Shown here: piece by piece, positions 1-7,928 of the stretch
Layout of the letters: every line of letters starts with the position of its first letter
Numbering within the stretch: the first letter of the stretch is position 1
DNA from: Rhizobium sp. Root1203
GTDB lineage: Bacteria > Pseudomonadota > Alphaproteobacteria > Rhizobiales > Rhizobiaceae
Assembly: GCF_001424945.1 (NCBI RefSeq)
Contig: NZ_LMCW01000018.1
Location: forward strand, 1 to 64,000
DNA length: 64,000 bases
Direction: 5' to 3'
Made by a program: the position numbers and the translations under genes
Notes under the pieces: model-generated
What the model was told of the DNA's origin: nothing
Database searches by the model: none
What the model saw: the letters and a program-made list of their open reading frames with translations, nothing else

Positions 1-105
1 ACGGTCGGTGGCGATAAAATCGTCGCTTACGAGGATGCGTTCCAGTTGTCCCCTGATGTCGTCAGGAGCCGGGAACGGCTGCAAGCTCGTGGTCAGATCC
101 CGCAT
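1..105 (-). CDS. N-terminus of a possible cyclase/TPR-type regulator (runs off the left edge)
   Basis: Partial gene: only the first 35 codons are inside the window and the frame stays open to base 1. The ATG at 105 follows an AAGGG ribosome site by 6 bases, and an in-frame TGA lies just upstream, so the start is well fixed. The segment FPAPDDIRGQLERILVSDDF resembles the N-terminal winged-helix region of large rhizobial proteins that continue into TolB-like and TPR repeats (often annotated adenylate cyclase). This is recognition from a short stretch, so the family call is tentative; that a real gene starts here is more secure. Confidence 0.5.
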   Translation of the reverse strand, partial: MRDLTTSLQPFPAPDDIRGQLERILVSDDFIATDR

Positions 106-562
106 CGGTGCCCTTCAACATGCTATGCAACCAAAAGGGAGGCGGCCCATCAAAATATCCGCTGAACATCGCAGCGGCAACACGTATATTAGATAAACCC
201 AATAAAGGACGAGTAGCGTACGGGCGGCATCGGATTTGCCTGAGATAATCCGTGCAAAACCCGTACAATTGCCTTCCCGTTCGCAATAGACGCGAGATCT
301 CGCCTGGAGGTCCGGCTGCGCAACTCCCACAACCTGCGGGTTAGGCCAGCGGGCGACTTTTGTTGACTCCCCAGGCCTCTGTGCGACGATTGATGAGATA
401 TACGAGGATGTCCGGGCTATGAAGCGCTTCGTCCCTAGAGCCGGCAGGTTCCACACGTTTTCCGTTGTCGACTTACTCACCGGTCTTCCCGCTGATGTCG
501 GCGCAACGTCAGTTCTCTTATTGCGATGTATGAGCGATTGGTTTTCAAAGGGAGTCTGAAAC
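106..562. other. Gap without a confident gene
   Basis: Open frames on both strands here have no family resemblance and no good ribosome site. A 46-codon frame (419-559, plus) ends 3 bases before the next small ORF and could be a leader or chance. The upstream part should hold the promoter of the leftward gene at the window edge, but no clear -35/-10 pair was identified. Confidence 0.4.
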
Positions 563-780
563 ATGAAGGAACGCGAGTTAAAGGAGTTGGGCGAGGCTCT
601 GGTAAGGGAAATTTCAACGAACATCACGCCGAAAAAGCTCGTGAAGGCAGTCCAGAAGGCGCACCTGAAGCGACAAAAAGGCAATTCGTGCGCGCGGCGT
701 TCTGCGCGCTGATGGCCGGCAAGTCTCCAGGGCAGCCCGGAAGCGGCACACGTTCGCTAAATCTGAACCTGGGTGAGTAG
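563..780 (+). pseudogene. Small helical rhizobial-type protein broken by a one-base frameshift
   Basis: The ATG at 563 follows a GGAG site by 8 bases and opens a basic helical protein, MKERELKELGEALVREIS onward, which reads to TGA at 710. From about base 664 the next frame continues it naturally with PEATKRQFVRAAFCALMAGK and runs to TAG at 778. Joined at CAC/CTGAAG, the product would be about 72 residues with an uninterrupted amphipathic pattern (KAVQKAH-PEATKRQFVRAAF). The simplest reading is loss of one C in a run of C. The in-frame 49-residue product is possible, but its tail (LKRQKGNSCARRSAR) looks like out-of-frame sequence. A sequencing error would explain it equally well. Confidence 0.5.
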
Positions 781-993
781 CGCTCACTCGATCTGATATG
801 GACGCATGCCGCAGTTTGCCATCGTGGGTCCATGCGCGATACTCGATCTCGGCGATCAGGTGGGCTGTGTCCAGACGAGGTTCTTCCGGTTACCTTGGTA
901 GGTAACAGGGGGTGTCTTCCACTTCAGGCGATCCAGCAGCTTGCGGAGCTGGAGTGCATCGCGCTCTTTGAAGCCAGTCCCGACTGACCGGAA
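781..993 (-). pseudogene. Remnant of an ATP-dependent DNA ligase (LigD-type C-terminal OB domain)
   Basis: Read on the minus strand from 993, the frame gives VGTGFKERDALQLRKLLDRL, then KTPPVTYQGNRKNLVWTQPT and a TGA. Shifting one frame continues with LIAEIEYRAWTHDGKLRHAS. These blocks match the order and spacing of the OB-fold end of LigD-type ligases (VGTGF, KTPP, VW..P.LVAEIEYRAWT.DGKLRHAS). The catalytic nucleotidyltransferase part and any start codon are missing, and the frame is interrupted, so this is a decayed fragment with no expected function. No Ku gene is present in the window. The neighbouring small ORF at 563-780 also looks decayed. Confidence 0.65.
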
Positions 994-1010
994 CTGTCTT
1001 CTCCTCTGCC

Positions 1011-1625
1011 CTAAAGAATGTCGAAAAGTAGGTATCCCTCGTTGTGCAGAAATTCCAGAAGCTGACTCAAGGGGATCAGTGCAAGTAAGAAGAGACAGTC
1101 ACGGAAGGCGATAGCCAAAGCCGAAGTGCGGAAGGTGACCTCTGTGTCGAGCTTCATCAACACCGGATTCGGCATGAAGAATGGAGTCCGTGCCGCATAG
1201 TCGTCATAGGCAGAGCCGAATTTCGATCTCAGATATTCGCTTTCGCCTCGCGCTGCGTTGGCGAACAGAAAAAAGAAAATTGGCACGAAAACCGCTGATA
1301 TCAATACGGAACCGATCATCAAACTCACGCCCAGGATCGCCAGCATCGACGACACGTAGAGCGGATTTCTGGTCATCGAATACGGACCAGTTATTACAAG
1401 GTGCCGGTTCTTTCGTTGGCCGATATATAAGGTTGACCAAAGCCGGCCTAAAATACCCGCGATGACGAAAATTACGCCAATGGTCTCAAATAGCTCGTGC
1501 AACACTGTTCCTGCATAGAGCGGACGGGCAATAAATACGAGTACCAAAAAGGTCGTCGTTGCGATCCAAAGACCGCCGATGCGTCTCCTTTGAGAAAATG
1601 GTTCTTTAGTTCTCGGCACCTCCAT
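1011..1625 (-). CDS. ICMT-like membrane methyltransferase family protein
   Basis: A 204-residue membrane protein beginning MEVPRTKEP. The ATG at 1625 was chosen because an AAGGGA site lies about 7 bases upstream; the longer frame adds an unlikely N-terminus. Hydrophobic segments lie near residues 20-40, 50-70, 95-125 and 165-185. The block ITGPYSMTRNPLYVSSML (about residues 78-95) is the GPY-x(4)-RNPxY signature of the isoprenylcysteine/phospholipid methyltransferase fold, which binds S-adenosylmethionine at the membrane face. A second family-typical stretch is YLRSKFGSAYDDYAARTPFF. The substrate is unknown; lipid or small-molecule methylation is plausible. The gene stands alone, with a ligase remnant downstream. 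Confidence 0.75.
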   Translation of the reverse strand: MEVPRTKEPFSQRRRIGGLWIATTTFLVLVFIARPLYAGTVLHELFETIGVIFVIAGILGRLWSTLYIGQRKNRHLVITGPYSMTRNPLYVSSMLAILGVSLMIGSVLISAVFVPIFFFLFANAARGESEYLRSKFGSAYDDYAARTPFFMPNPVLMKLDTEVTFRTSALAIAFRDCLFLLALIPLSQLLEFLHNEGYLLFDIL

Positions 1626-1852
1626 TAGACCGTCCCTTTTACCGTGTAAGGTCATAAACAGCCGCATTGTCCTGCACGTCCCGCAGGCCCTTGTACGAGG
1701 CGTCTTGACGCCCCGCCACATACGTTACGTTTCCCGAATTTAATTCGTCTCTGACCGCTGACCGCGGATGCACTGGCTGCCGTTGTCGATACTGGCCGAG
1801 GAAGGGCGGTGCGAGGATTCGTCCCGGCCTTTTTTCAAGCGTTGGTGAGGCA

Positions 1853-1876
1853 ACCGCCCAACCGCCCAACCGCCCA
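1853..1876. repeat. Three tandem copies of an 8-base unit
   Basis: ACCGCCCA is repeated three times without a mismatch in the intergenic stretch between the methyltransferase and cspA. It lies in no convincing gene. The number of units could vary by slippage. Confidence 0.8.
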
Positions 1877-1998
1877 CTGGCGTCTGCCGGCAGGACAAAC
1901 GGCAGAGGAAACAAAATGGGCGTCAGACCGGCAGAGACATCAAATATTTAGCAATTGCGGTCGCGGTACAAAGCAACCCCGTTCGGTATCGCAAGACG

Positions 1999-2033
1999 GT
2001 GACTTCAAGCCTTTCAGATCGGCTTGAAGTCAC
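1999..2033 (-). terminator. Hairpin directly downstream of cspA
   Basis: GTGACTTCAAGCC and GGCTTGAAGTCAC form a perfect 13-bp stem with a 9-base loop, ending 8 bases after the cspA stop codon. The cspA strand has no long U tract after the stem, so it may act as a 3' stabilising or weak termination element rather than a classic intrinsic terminator. The stretch 1626-1998 upstream of it contains no other supported gene. Confidence 0.6.
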
Positions 2034-2041
2034 GGAACATC

Positions 2042-2251
2042 CTAAAGCAATTCGATGTTGATAGCTTTCGGTCCTTTGCCCATCCGATCCGGCTCGGTAT
2101 CGAACGACACCTTCTGTCCTTCCCGAATGTCTTGAACTCCAACCGCGTGGAGCGCGGAGATGTGAACAAACACGTCCTTGGCCCCTCCTTCAGGGGTGAT
2201 AAAGCCGAAGCCCTTGTCCGAATTGAAGAACTTTACCGTACCAGTCGCCAT
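2042..2251 (-). CDS. cspA: Cold shock protein (CspA family)
   Basis: A 69-residue cold-shock domain protein starting MATGTVKFFNSDKGFGFITP. It contains RNP1 (KGFGFITP, about residues 13-20) and RNP2 (DVFVHIS, about 27-33), the aromatic nucleic-acid-binding face of the family. CspA proteins bind single-stranded RNA/DNA and act as RNA chaperones. The ATG at 2251 gives the standard family length and has a GGGGGA site about 5 bases upstream; a longer frame adds 12 residues that are not family-like. A strong hairpin follows the stop codon. Which Csp paralogue this is cannot be told. Confidence 0.95.
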   Translation of the reverse strand: MATGTVKFFNSDKGFGFITPEGGAKDVFVHISALHAVGVQDIREGQKVSFDTEPDRMGKGPKAINIELL

Positions 2252-2744
2252 GAAATCCCCCTCACATATTAGAGACGCAACATGCAACTTCGCCGCTTAC
2301 TTGGCAAGCAGGTCCCAGCGAGAGTAGCGATTTATTTTTTTCAGCTGCAGAAAGGCCTTCGCGCAATGAAGAGAATGAAACGGCCCCGATGGCGCCGGCT
2401 CTGCAGCACTCAGTGGGTTCTAACCGATGGGTCAGTCGGGCGACATACCCTATGGACGTGGTCCGACAAGGTGGCAGTAGGGGCGATCAAGATACATATT
2501 TGCTAACTTACTTGTTGCGCCTATGGAACTAACCCCGATCAAAGAGATTGTACGTGTGGATCGCGTCGAGGATTTCTCGAACACTCCGTTGCAACCCGAA
2601 GCGTGTTGCCGATGCGGTCCACCATCTCCCAGAAGTATAGAAGCGGCCCCGGTGAGGAACATCCCCGCTGGTGTTGCCCGTTTACACTATTCCAGCTGGT
2701 ATCCAGATCGTAAAAACATCGCTAGGGATGCGGAGGAGAAAACG
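2252..2744. other. Gap: cspA promoter and leader region
   Basis: The first 100-200 bases should hold the promoter and leader of cspA, which is often long in this family. No gene is supported in the rest; the open frames lack ribosome sites and family-like sequence. Confidence 0.4.
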
Positions 2745-2816
2745 ATGGTTGTCTTAACGGTCGGACTTTCAGTCTTGATATTCACAATAGCCAGCGTGTT
2801 TGTAGTTTACTACTGA
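2745..2816 (+). CDS. 23-residue single-span membrane peptide
   Basis: The ATG at 2745 lies 6 bases after a strong GGAGGAG ribosome site. It encodes MVVLTVGLSVLIFTIASVFV plus VYY and a TGA, almost wholly hydrophobic and long enough for one transmembrane helix with no charged residue. The site quality and composition suggest a true small membrane protein, but a chance ORF cannot be excluded at this length. Its end overlaps the end of a convergent 35-codon frame by 7 bases. Confidence 0.4.
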   Translation: MVVLTVGLSVLIFTIASVFVVYY

Positions 2817-2917
2817 CCGGGACGATTCTGTTCGATGCGGTCGAGCCGTTCCCGCAGATCCAGCCTCCATTGTTCCTGGCTCGCGAAGACGCGATCGTGC
2901 TCTTCCCGCGTAACCAT
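2810..2917 (-). CDS. 35-residue charged helical small protein (tentative)
   Basis: The minus-strand frame from ATG 2917 gives MVTREEHDRVFASQEQWRLD and continues LRERLDRIEQNRPGQ. It is a strongly amphipathic, heptad-like helix, unlike random translation of GC-rich DNA. A GTG 21 bases upstream could extend it. The ribosome site is poor (GAGGGG directly abuts the ATG). It may be a real small protein or the end of a lost gene. Confidence 0.3.
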   Translation of the reverse strand: MVTREEHDRVFASQEQWRLDLRERLDRIEQNRPGQ

Positions 2918-3049
2918 CCCCTCAGGATCCTTCACCGCGGCGTCCTGGTGGTGCTAGGAGCATTGTCGTCACAAGAGATGCCCCGACGATAAACCTGTTT
3001 GACAGAAGCAGAGACATGAGGCTTAGATCCCCTTAAAGTAGAGGTACCC

Positions 3050-3526
3050 ATGTCATTTCAACCAAAATCCATTGTCGCATGGAAGGCCCCAATTGCGCTT
3101 CTTGCACGGGTCGCATTTACCTCATGGCTGCTGATCGCGCCTGCGAATTCCAGCTACGGCGCTGACACACCATCTATATACAACCAGCTGATTGCGCAGG
3201 CGGCAAAAGAAGCCAGCGAACTAGCGCGAGCTGCTGGACACTGGTGGTCAAGCCCAGGCAGTAGCCTTTTATATGATCTTGGCTCGGGTGAACTTACACG
3301 AGGGCCAAGAATGGGAAAGCCAGACGGCTTGCGGAAAAGCCTTGAAACAATGCTTCGTAACGCGGTCATAAAAGCGGCGCCGTTTAGGCGCACGTTGAAC
3401 CGGAAATATTCCGGTCAGGTGCTGAAGGTCGAATTTACCACGTGCAACTTCGAGGAAGATACGGGGTGCAAGTTGAGCGCAATTGATCGGCTGCCACGCG
3501 ATGTTCGCGCATGGAGTAAAAATTAG
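3050..3526 (+). CDS. Exported hypothetical protein
   Basis: 158 residues; family not recognised. The start ATG follows an AGAGG site. Residues 1-38 look like a long signal peptide: basic start, hydrophobic core (ALLARVAFTSWLLIAPA), likely cleavage near SSYGA-D. The mature part is helical and basic, with LRKSLETMLRNAVIKAAPFR in the middle and two cysteines (TTCNFEEDTGC) near the C-terminus that could form a disulfide in the periplasm. The downstream hydrolase gene begins about 165 bases later on the same strand. Function unknown. Confidence 0.55.
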   Translation: MSFQPKSIVAWKAPIALLARVAFTSWLLIAPANSSYGADTPSIYNQLIAQAAKEASELARAAGHWWSSPGSSLLYDLGSGELTRGPRMGKPDGLRKSLETMLRNAVIKAAPFRRTLNRKYSGQVLKVEFTTCNFEEDTGCKLSAIDRLPRDVRAWSKN

Positions 3527-3692
3527 CCGTTACGACGCCGACGGACGCCTTGAGGTCGTTGGTCGCCGACTGGATCGGCCAGTAGGCCAGCCGGCTTACA
3601 ATCGTGCTGAACGTCAAAGCCAACCCCAAACGCCTGCCATTGCGGCTTATTGGCATGATCGCTTCGGCGAGAACAGCGAGAAGGGAAGCGAT

Positions 3693-4475
3693 ATGCAACC
3701 GATGACCCGCCGCATGTTTTGCGGAACCCTTGCATCCTCTGCGGCTGTCAGCCTCCTTCCGAAGGGAGTTCCCGCCGCGAACATCGTCAAGGCGAAAAAC
3801 GTCGTTCTCGTCCATGGCCTGTTTGCCGACGGTTCCTGCTGGTCGGAAATAATTCCCCTGCTTCAGTCGGAAGGTCTCAATGTCACCTCGGTTCAGAATC
3901 CACTGACAACCCTTCCCGACGCGGTCGCGGCTGCCAAGCGCGTTCTCGACCGTCAGGGCGGTCCCACGGTTCTCGTCGGGCACTCCTTCTCAGGGATGAT
4001 CGTTACGGAGGTCGGCGTGCACCCGAATGTTTCGTCCCTTGTCTACATCGCCGCACGCGCGCCTGACGCCGGGGAAGACTACGCTGCGCTAGCCATGACC
4101 TACCCGACGCCTCCGGCATCCGCAGGCATCGTCTTCGACGGTGACGAAGGACGGCTCACCGAGGAGGCCTTCCTCCGCGACTTCGCAGGCGATGTGCCCG
4201 AGGCGAAGGCCAAGGTTCTCTATGCGGTACAGGAACCCTTCAACAGGGCCTTGCTTACCGGTCGGACAACCGAGGCGGCCTGGCGCTCTAAGCCGAGCTT
4301 CTACGCCGTGTCGAAGAACGACCGGACCATCAATCCCGATCTCGAACGCTTCATGGCGAAGCGGATGGGCGCTAAAACTGTCGAACTGGACGCCAGCCAT
4401 CTCTCGATGATTTCGCAGCCCAAGGCGGTCACCAACCTCATCCTCGAAGCGGCCGGTGCGCACGCCTCGAAGTAG
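3693..4475 (+). CDS. Exported alpha/beta-fold hydrolase
   Basis: 260 residues from the ATG at 3693, chosen for the AAGGGA site upstream and because it gives an N-terminal export signal; the longer open frame has no family-like extension. MTRRMFCGTLASSAAVSLLP looks like a Tat-type signal with a double arginine. The core shows VVLVHGLFADGSCW (oxyanion-hole region), nucleophile elbow GHSFSG (Ser about residue 96), a late Asp in SKNDRTI and His in DASHLSM, so the catalytic triad is complete. The family covers small esterases and amidases of the RsbQ/MhpC type; the substrate is not predictable. nadC lies convergently 18 bases downstream. Confidence 0.85.
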   Translation: MQPMTRRMFCGTLASSAAVSLLPKGVPAANIVKAKNVVLVHGLFADGSCWSEIIPLLQSEGLNVTSVQNPLTTLPDAVAAAKRVLDRQGGPTVLVGHSFSGMIVTEVGVHPNVSSLVYIAARAPDAGEDYAALAMTYPTPPASAGIVFDGDEGRLTEEAFLRDFAGDVPEAKAKVLYAVQEPFNRALLTGRTTEAAWRSKPSFYAVSKNDRTINPDLERFMAKRMGAKTVELDASHLSMISQPKAVTNLILEAAGAHASK

Positions 4476-4493
4476 GATGGCAGAGGCAACGGC

Positions 4494-5345
4494 TCAGGAT
4501 TGCATGTCGAGACCGATGTCGAGGGTCGGCGCACTGTGCGTGCACCAGCCAACGGAGATAAGATCGACGCCGGAGGCGGCGATCGCAGCCACGGTTGCAG
4601 GTGTCACGCCGCCGGAAGCCTCTGTAATCGCGCGACGATCGACAATGGCGACGGCTTGGCGCAATTGTTCAGGCGTCATATTGTCGAGCAGGACGGCATC
4701 AACGCCGACCTCCATGGCCTCGCGCAGCTGCTCGAGCGTGTCGACTTCGACCTCGATCTTGACCAGATGGCCGACCCCTGCCCGGGCACGCCGGATCGCT
4801 TCGGCGACACCGCCGGCAATCGCCACGTGATTGTCCTTGATCAGAACGGCGTCATTCAGCGCGAAGCGATGGTTCATGCCCCCGCCGGCACGAACCGCAT
4901 ACTTCTCCAATGCCCGCAGACCCGGTGTCGTCTTGCGGGTGCAGGCGATCGATGCCTTCGTCCCCTCGACAGCCCGTACCAACCCGGCGGTGACCGTTGC
5001 GATGCCTGAAAGGTGCCCGAGAAAGTTCAACGCCGTCCGCTCGCCCGTCAGCAAGCCGCGGGAGGGTCCGCTGATTGTGGCGATGATGTCGCCGGCTAAG
5101 ACGGTCGAGCCGTCCTCGATGTGGCGCACGACGGTGATCGCGGGATCGACAAGCTGGAACGCGAGCTCGGCAGCATCGAGACCGGCAATGACGCCCTGCT
5201 GGCGCGCCGCCATGACAAGGCTTGAGCGGTGGTCCGCCGGAATGACTGCGGCCGAAGTAATGTCGCCGGCAAGGCCGAGGTCTTCGGCAAGCGCGTTGCG
5301 CACGAGCGGCTCGATGATCAGCCGCGGCAGGGGAGCAAAGGTCAT
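4494..5345 (-). CDS. nadC: Nicotinate-nucleotide pyrophosphorylase (carboxylating)
   Basis: 283 residues. NadC (QPRTase) converts quinolinate and PRPP to nicotinate mononucleotide, CO2 and pyrophosphate, the last step of de novo NAD ring synthesis. Family signatures include CTRKTTPGLR (PRPP/quinolinate contacts), AGGGMNHRFALNDAVLIKDNH and a late SVGWCTHS turn. The ATG at 5345 (MTFAPLPRL) is preferred, with a CGGAG site 8 bases upstream and one base between it and the nadB stop; an in-frame TTG at 5363 would overlap nadB. It is the last gene of nadA-nadB-nadC, all minus strand and translationally coupled. Confidence 0.97.
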   Translation of the reverse strand: MTFAPLPRLIIEPLVRNALAEDLGLAGDITSAAVIPADHRSSLVMAARQQGVIAGLDAAELAFQLVDPAITVVRHIEDGSTVLAGDIIATISGPSRGLLTGERTALNFLGHLSGIATVTAGLVRAVEGTKASIACTRKTTPGLRALEKYAVRAGGGMNHRFALNDAVLIKDNHVAIAGGVAEAIRRARAGVGHLVKIEVEVDTLEQLREAMEVGVDAVLLDNMTPEQLRQAVAIVDRRAITEASGGVTPATVAAIAASGVDLISVGWCTHSAPTLDIGLDMQS

Positions 5346-5346
5346 G

Positions 5347-6891
5347 TCAGGCACTCCGGGCAAATGAATGGGACGTTGTGCGCGCGATATCGAGCGCAGC
5401 CGAAAGGGTCAGCGTGCGTCGCTCGGCGCGGGCCCGCTTCAAGGGGAAATCGGTGCGCGCGTGGGCACCTCGCGATTCTGTTCTGAGCATCGCGGAGACG
5501 GCCATCAACAGCGCCACGGCAGCAGGATCGGCGTTCGGGCTCTCGTTCTCGGCCAACGGCAGCAAAGCGGCGATTGCCTCGTCAAGACCGGCCCCATGAC
5601 GAAGGACGCCGAGATGGCGAGACACGATTGACCGGACCGTTGCCGTTTCTGCGGGAGGCAGCGCCCTGATTGCTCCGATGCCCTTCACCGGCGCCGGACG
5701 CCCCGTTTTGCCACCGATATCCTCCCCGGCGCGCATCCCCATGACGGCGGCTTCGAGCAACGAGTTGCTGGCGAGCCGGTTGGCACCATGCAAACCGGTG
5801 GAAGCCGCTTCGCCGACGACCCAGAGGCCAGCGACGGAGCTGCGCCCCTTGAGGTCGGTCGCCACACCGCCCATGTGGTAGTGTGCTGCCGGGCGGACGG
5901 GGATGAGATCTCTTGCCGGGTCGATCGAAGCCTCTGCGCAAAGGCGATGAATAGTCGGAAATCGCGAAGCAAATCCGTCACCAAGCGCTCGGCGGGCATC
6001 GAGAAAGACGCGCCGCCCCTGTGACAGCTGCGCACTGATCGCACGTGCAACGACGTCGCGGGGCGCAAGCTCGGTGCCGTCGATGTCGGCCATGAAGCGT
6101 TCGCCCCTGTCGTTGACGAGGATGGCCCCCTCGCCGCGCACCGCTTCGCTCACCAGCGCCAGCGGGCGACGGGCGGAGTCCAGGCCGGTCGGATGGAACT
6201 GCACGAATTCCATATCTGCCAGCATCGCACCGGCTTTTGCGGCAAGTGCAATACCATGACCGAAGTTCGAGACCGGATTTGTCGTGGCATCAAAGAGCCC
6301 GCCGATGCCACCGGTGGCAAGCACAACGCTCGAGGTCGCAATGACGGCTGTGCCGGAGGAGGTCGAAACCAAAAGGCCGGTGATGAGTGAGCCCTGCGTA
6401 AGGAGGGCCCGGGCTTGGGTGCCTTCCAGCACCTTGATCGAGGGCGTGCGGGCGACCGCGCTTGCAAGCTCGCGCATGATGGCGGCACCTGATCCGTCAC
6501 CGGCCGCGTGGACGATGCGGCGGCGCGAATGAGCTGCCTCCAGACCAAGCGACAGGCGCCCCTCCCCGTCGAGATCGAAACGAACGCCTGCCCGTTCAAG
6601 TGCGGCGATCGCCGCCGGGGCCTCGGAAACGATGGCTTGGGCCGTCTGCGGATCACACAGTCCGTCACCGGCTGCAAGCGTATCGGCCAGGTGGATGTCG
6701 GCGCTGTCATCTGAACCAAGAGCAGCCGCAATGCCGCCCTGGGCCCAGGCGCTCGATGTTTCTGCCCCGAGAGTTGCGCGCGTCACGATGACGACGGGCT
6801 GCGGCGCAAGCGTCAGCGCCGTCATCAGTCCCGCCAGGCCGCTACCGACGATTGCGACGTGTCCGTCATACTCGCGAAGAACCGTCGTCAT
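5347..6891 (-). CDS. nadB: L-aspartate oxidase
   Basis: 514 residues. This flavoprotein oxidises L-aspartate to iminoaspartate, which NadA condenses with dihydroxyacetone phosphate. The N-terminal Rossmann motif is VAIVGSGLAGLMTALTL (about residues 12-28), followed by SSAWAQGGIAAALGSDDS, the FAD/substrate loop typical of NadB and fumarate reductase relatives. HPTGLD, the AHYHMGGV active-site segment and GLHGANRLASNSLLEA near residues 360-385 are family hallmarks. Its start overlaps the end of nadA by 4 bases (ATGA), indicating one transcript and coupled translation. Length is normal. Confidence 0.97.
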   Translation of the reverse strand: MTTVLREYDGHVAIVGSGLAGLMTALTLAPQPVVIVTRATLGAETSSAWAQGGIAAALGSDDSADIHLADTLAAGDGLCDPQTAQAIVSEAPAAIAALERAGVRFDLDGEGRLSLGLEAAHSRRRIVHAAGDGSGAAIMRELASAVARTPSIKVLEGTQARALLTQGSLITGLLVSTSSGTAVIATSSVVLATGGIGGLFDATTNPVSNFGHGIALAAKAGAMLADMEFVQFHPTGLDSARRPLALVSEAVRGEGAILVNDRGERFMADIDGTELAPRDVVARAISAQLSQGRRVFLDARRALGDGFASRFPTIHRLCAEASIDPARDLIPVRPAAHYHMGGVATDLKGRSSVAGLWVVGEAASTGLHGANRLASNSLLEAAVMGMRAGEDIGGKTGRPAPVKGIGAIRALPPAETATVRSIVSRHLGVLRHGAGLDEAIAALLPLAENESPNADPAAVALLMAVSAMLRTESRGAHARTDFPLKRARAERRTLTLSAALDIARTTSHSFARSA

Positions 6892-7859
6892 ACCGAAAGC
6901 ATCCGTTCGACTGCACGGCGCGCGGCAACGGCGATTGCCGGATCGACCGTCACCTCATGGCGGTTTTCCTCCAGCGCCGCGCGGATATTGGCGAGTGTGA
7001 TCCGCTTCATATGCGGACACAGATTGCAGGGCCGTATGAACTCGACGTCAGGGTGGTGCACGGCGACATTGTCGCTCATCGAGCATTCGGTCAACAGCAC
7101 CACGCGTGCCGGGCGCTGGTTTGCGACGTAGTCGGACATCACGGCCGTCGAGCCGGCAAAATCGGCTTCCGCAACGACATCGGGGGGGCATTCCGGATGG
7201 GCGAGCACGGTGACCCCTGGATGGTTCTCCCGGAGTTGGCGAACATCGTCTGCCGTGAAAAGTTCGTGGACCTCACAATGACCATGCCAGGCAAGAACCT
7301 CCACGTTGGTCTCGCGGGCGATGTTGCGTGCGAGATACTCATCCGGGATCATCAGCACACGAGGCACGCCGAGCGACTCCACCACCTGCTTTGCGTTGCC
7401 CGAGGTGCAGCAGATATCGGATGCAGCCTTAACAGCCGCCGAGGTGTTCACGTAGGTGATAATAGGCACGCCGGGATGGGCCTGGCGCAGCAGCGCGACG
7501 TCTTCAGGGGTGATGGAGTCGGCAAGCGAACAACCCGCACCCATGTCCGGAATGAGAACGGTCTTTCCGGGATTGAGCAACTTTGCCGTTTCCGCCATGA
7601 AATGGACCCCAGCCAGCACGATGACGTCAGCGTCGACATCGATTGCCTTGCGCGCCAGTGCCAGGCTGTCGCCGACGATGTCAGCAACGCCGTGAAAGAT
7701 CTCAGGCGTCTGATAATTGTGGGCGAGAATGACGGCGTTGCGTTCACGCTTCAGTCTGAGGATCGCATCGACGTCGTCCTCGAAGGACATCCATTCTGCT
7801 TTGGGAATGACACGGCTGACACGCTCGTAAAGCGACGACGCGGAAACGGGATGGTTCAT
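6888..7859 (-). CDS. nadA: Quinolinate synthase
   Basis: 323 residues. NadA is a [4Fe-4S] enzyme making quinolinate from iminoaspartate and dihydroxyacetone phosphate. The cluster cysteines are visible in GAGCSLADS, HPECPPD and PCNLCPHMKR. LAHNYQTPEI near residue 60 and VHFMAETAKLLNP are standard family blocks. First gene of the nadABC operon; the two NadQ-type operators sit directly upstream of its start codon, so transcription of the whole pathway is probably controlled there by NAD status. Confidence 0.97.
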   Translation of the reverse strand: MNHPVSASSLYERVSRVIPKAEWMSFEDDVDAILRLKRERNAVILAHNYQTPEIFHGVADIVGDSLALARKAIDVDADVIVLAGVHFMAETAKLLNPGKTVLIPDMGAGCSLADSITPEDVALLRQAHPGVPIITYVNTSAAVKAASDICCTSGNAKQVVESLGVPRVLMIPDEYLARNIARETNVEVLAWHGHCEVHELFTADDVRQLRENHPGVTVLAHPECPPDVVAEADFAGSTAVMSDYVANQRPARVVLLTECSMSDNVAVHHPDVEFIRPCNLCPHMKRITLANIRAALEENRHEVTVDPAIAVAARRAVERMLSV

Positions 7860-7873
7860 GGCCGACTCCTATT

Positions 7874-7892
7874 TATGCTCCAATTGAGCATA
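7874..7892. promoter_or_regulatory. NadQ-type operator 1 (perfect inverted repeat)
   Basis: TATGCTC-CAATT-GAGCATA is a perfect 7-5-7 inverted repeat whose edge lies 15 bases upstream of the nadA start codon. A site here would overlap the leader or promoter of nadABC and fits repression by the adjacent regulator. That NadQ recognises this type of palindrome in alphaproteobacteria is recalled knowledge; the inverted repeat itself is seen directly. Confidence 0.75.
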
Positions 7893-7907
7893 TGCTAGGC
7901 AAATAGA

Positions 7908-7926
7908 TATTCTCAGAATGAGCATA
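7908..7926. promoter_or_regulatory. NadQ-type operator 2
   Basis: TATTCTC-AGAAT-GAGCATA repeats the first operator with one mismatch in the left arm. The centres are 34 bases apart (about three helical turns), as expected for cooperative binding on one face. It lies between the regulator's stop codon and nadA. Confidence 0.7.
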
Positions 7927-7928
7927 TG

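Noticed and set aside
115..684. Long minus-strand frame of 189 codons
   Set aside because: It is antisense to the split small ORF, lacks a ribosome site and has no protein-like pattern.
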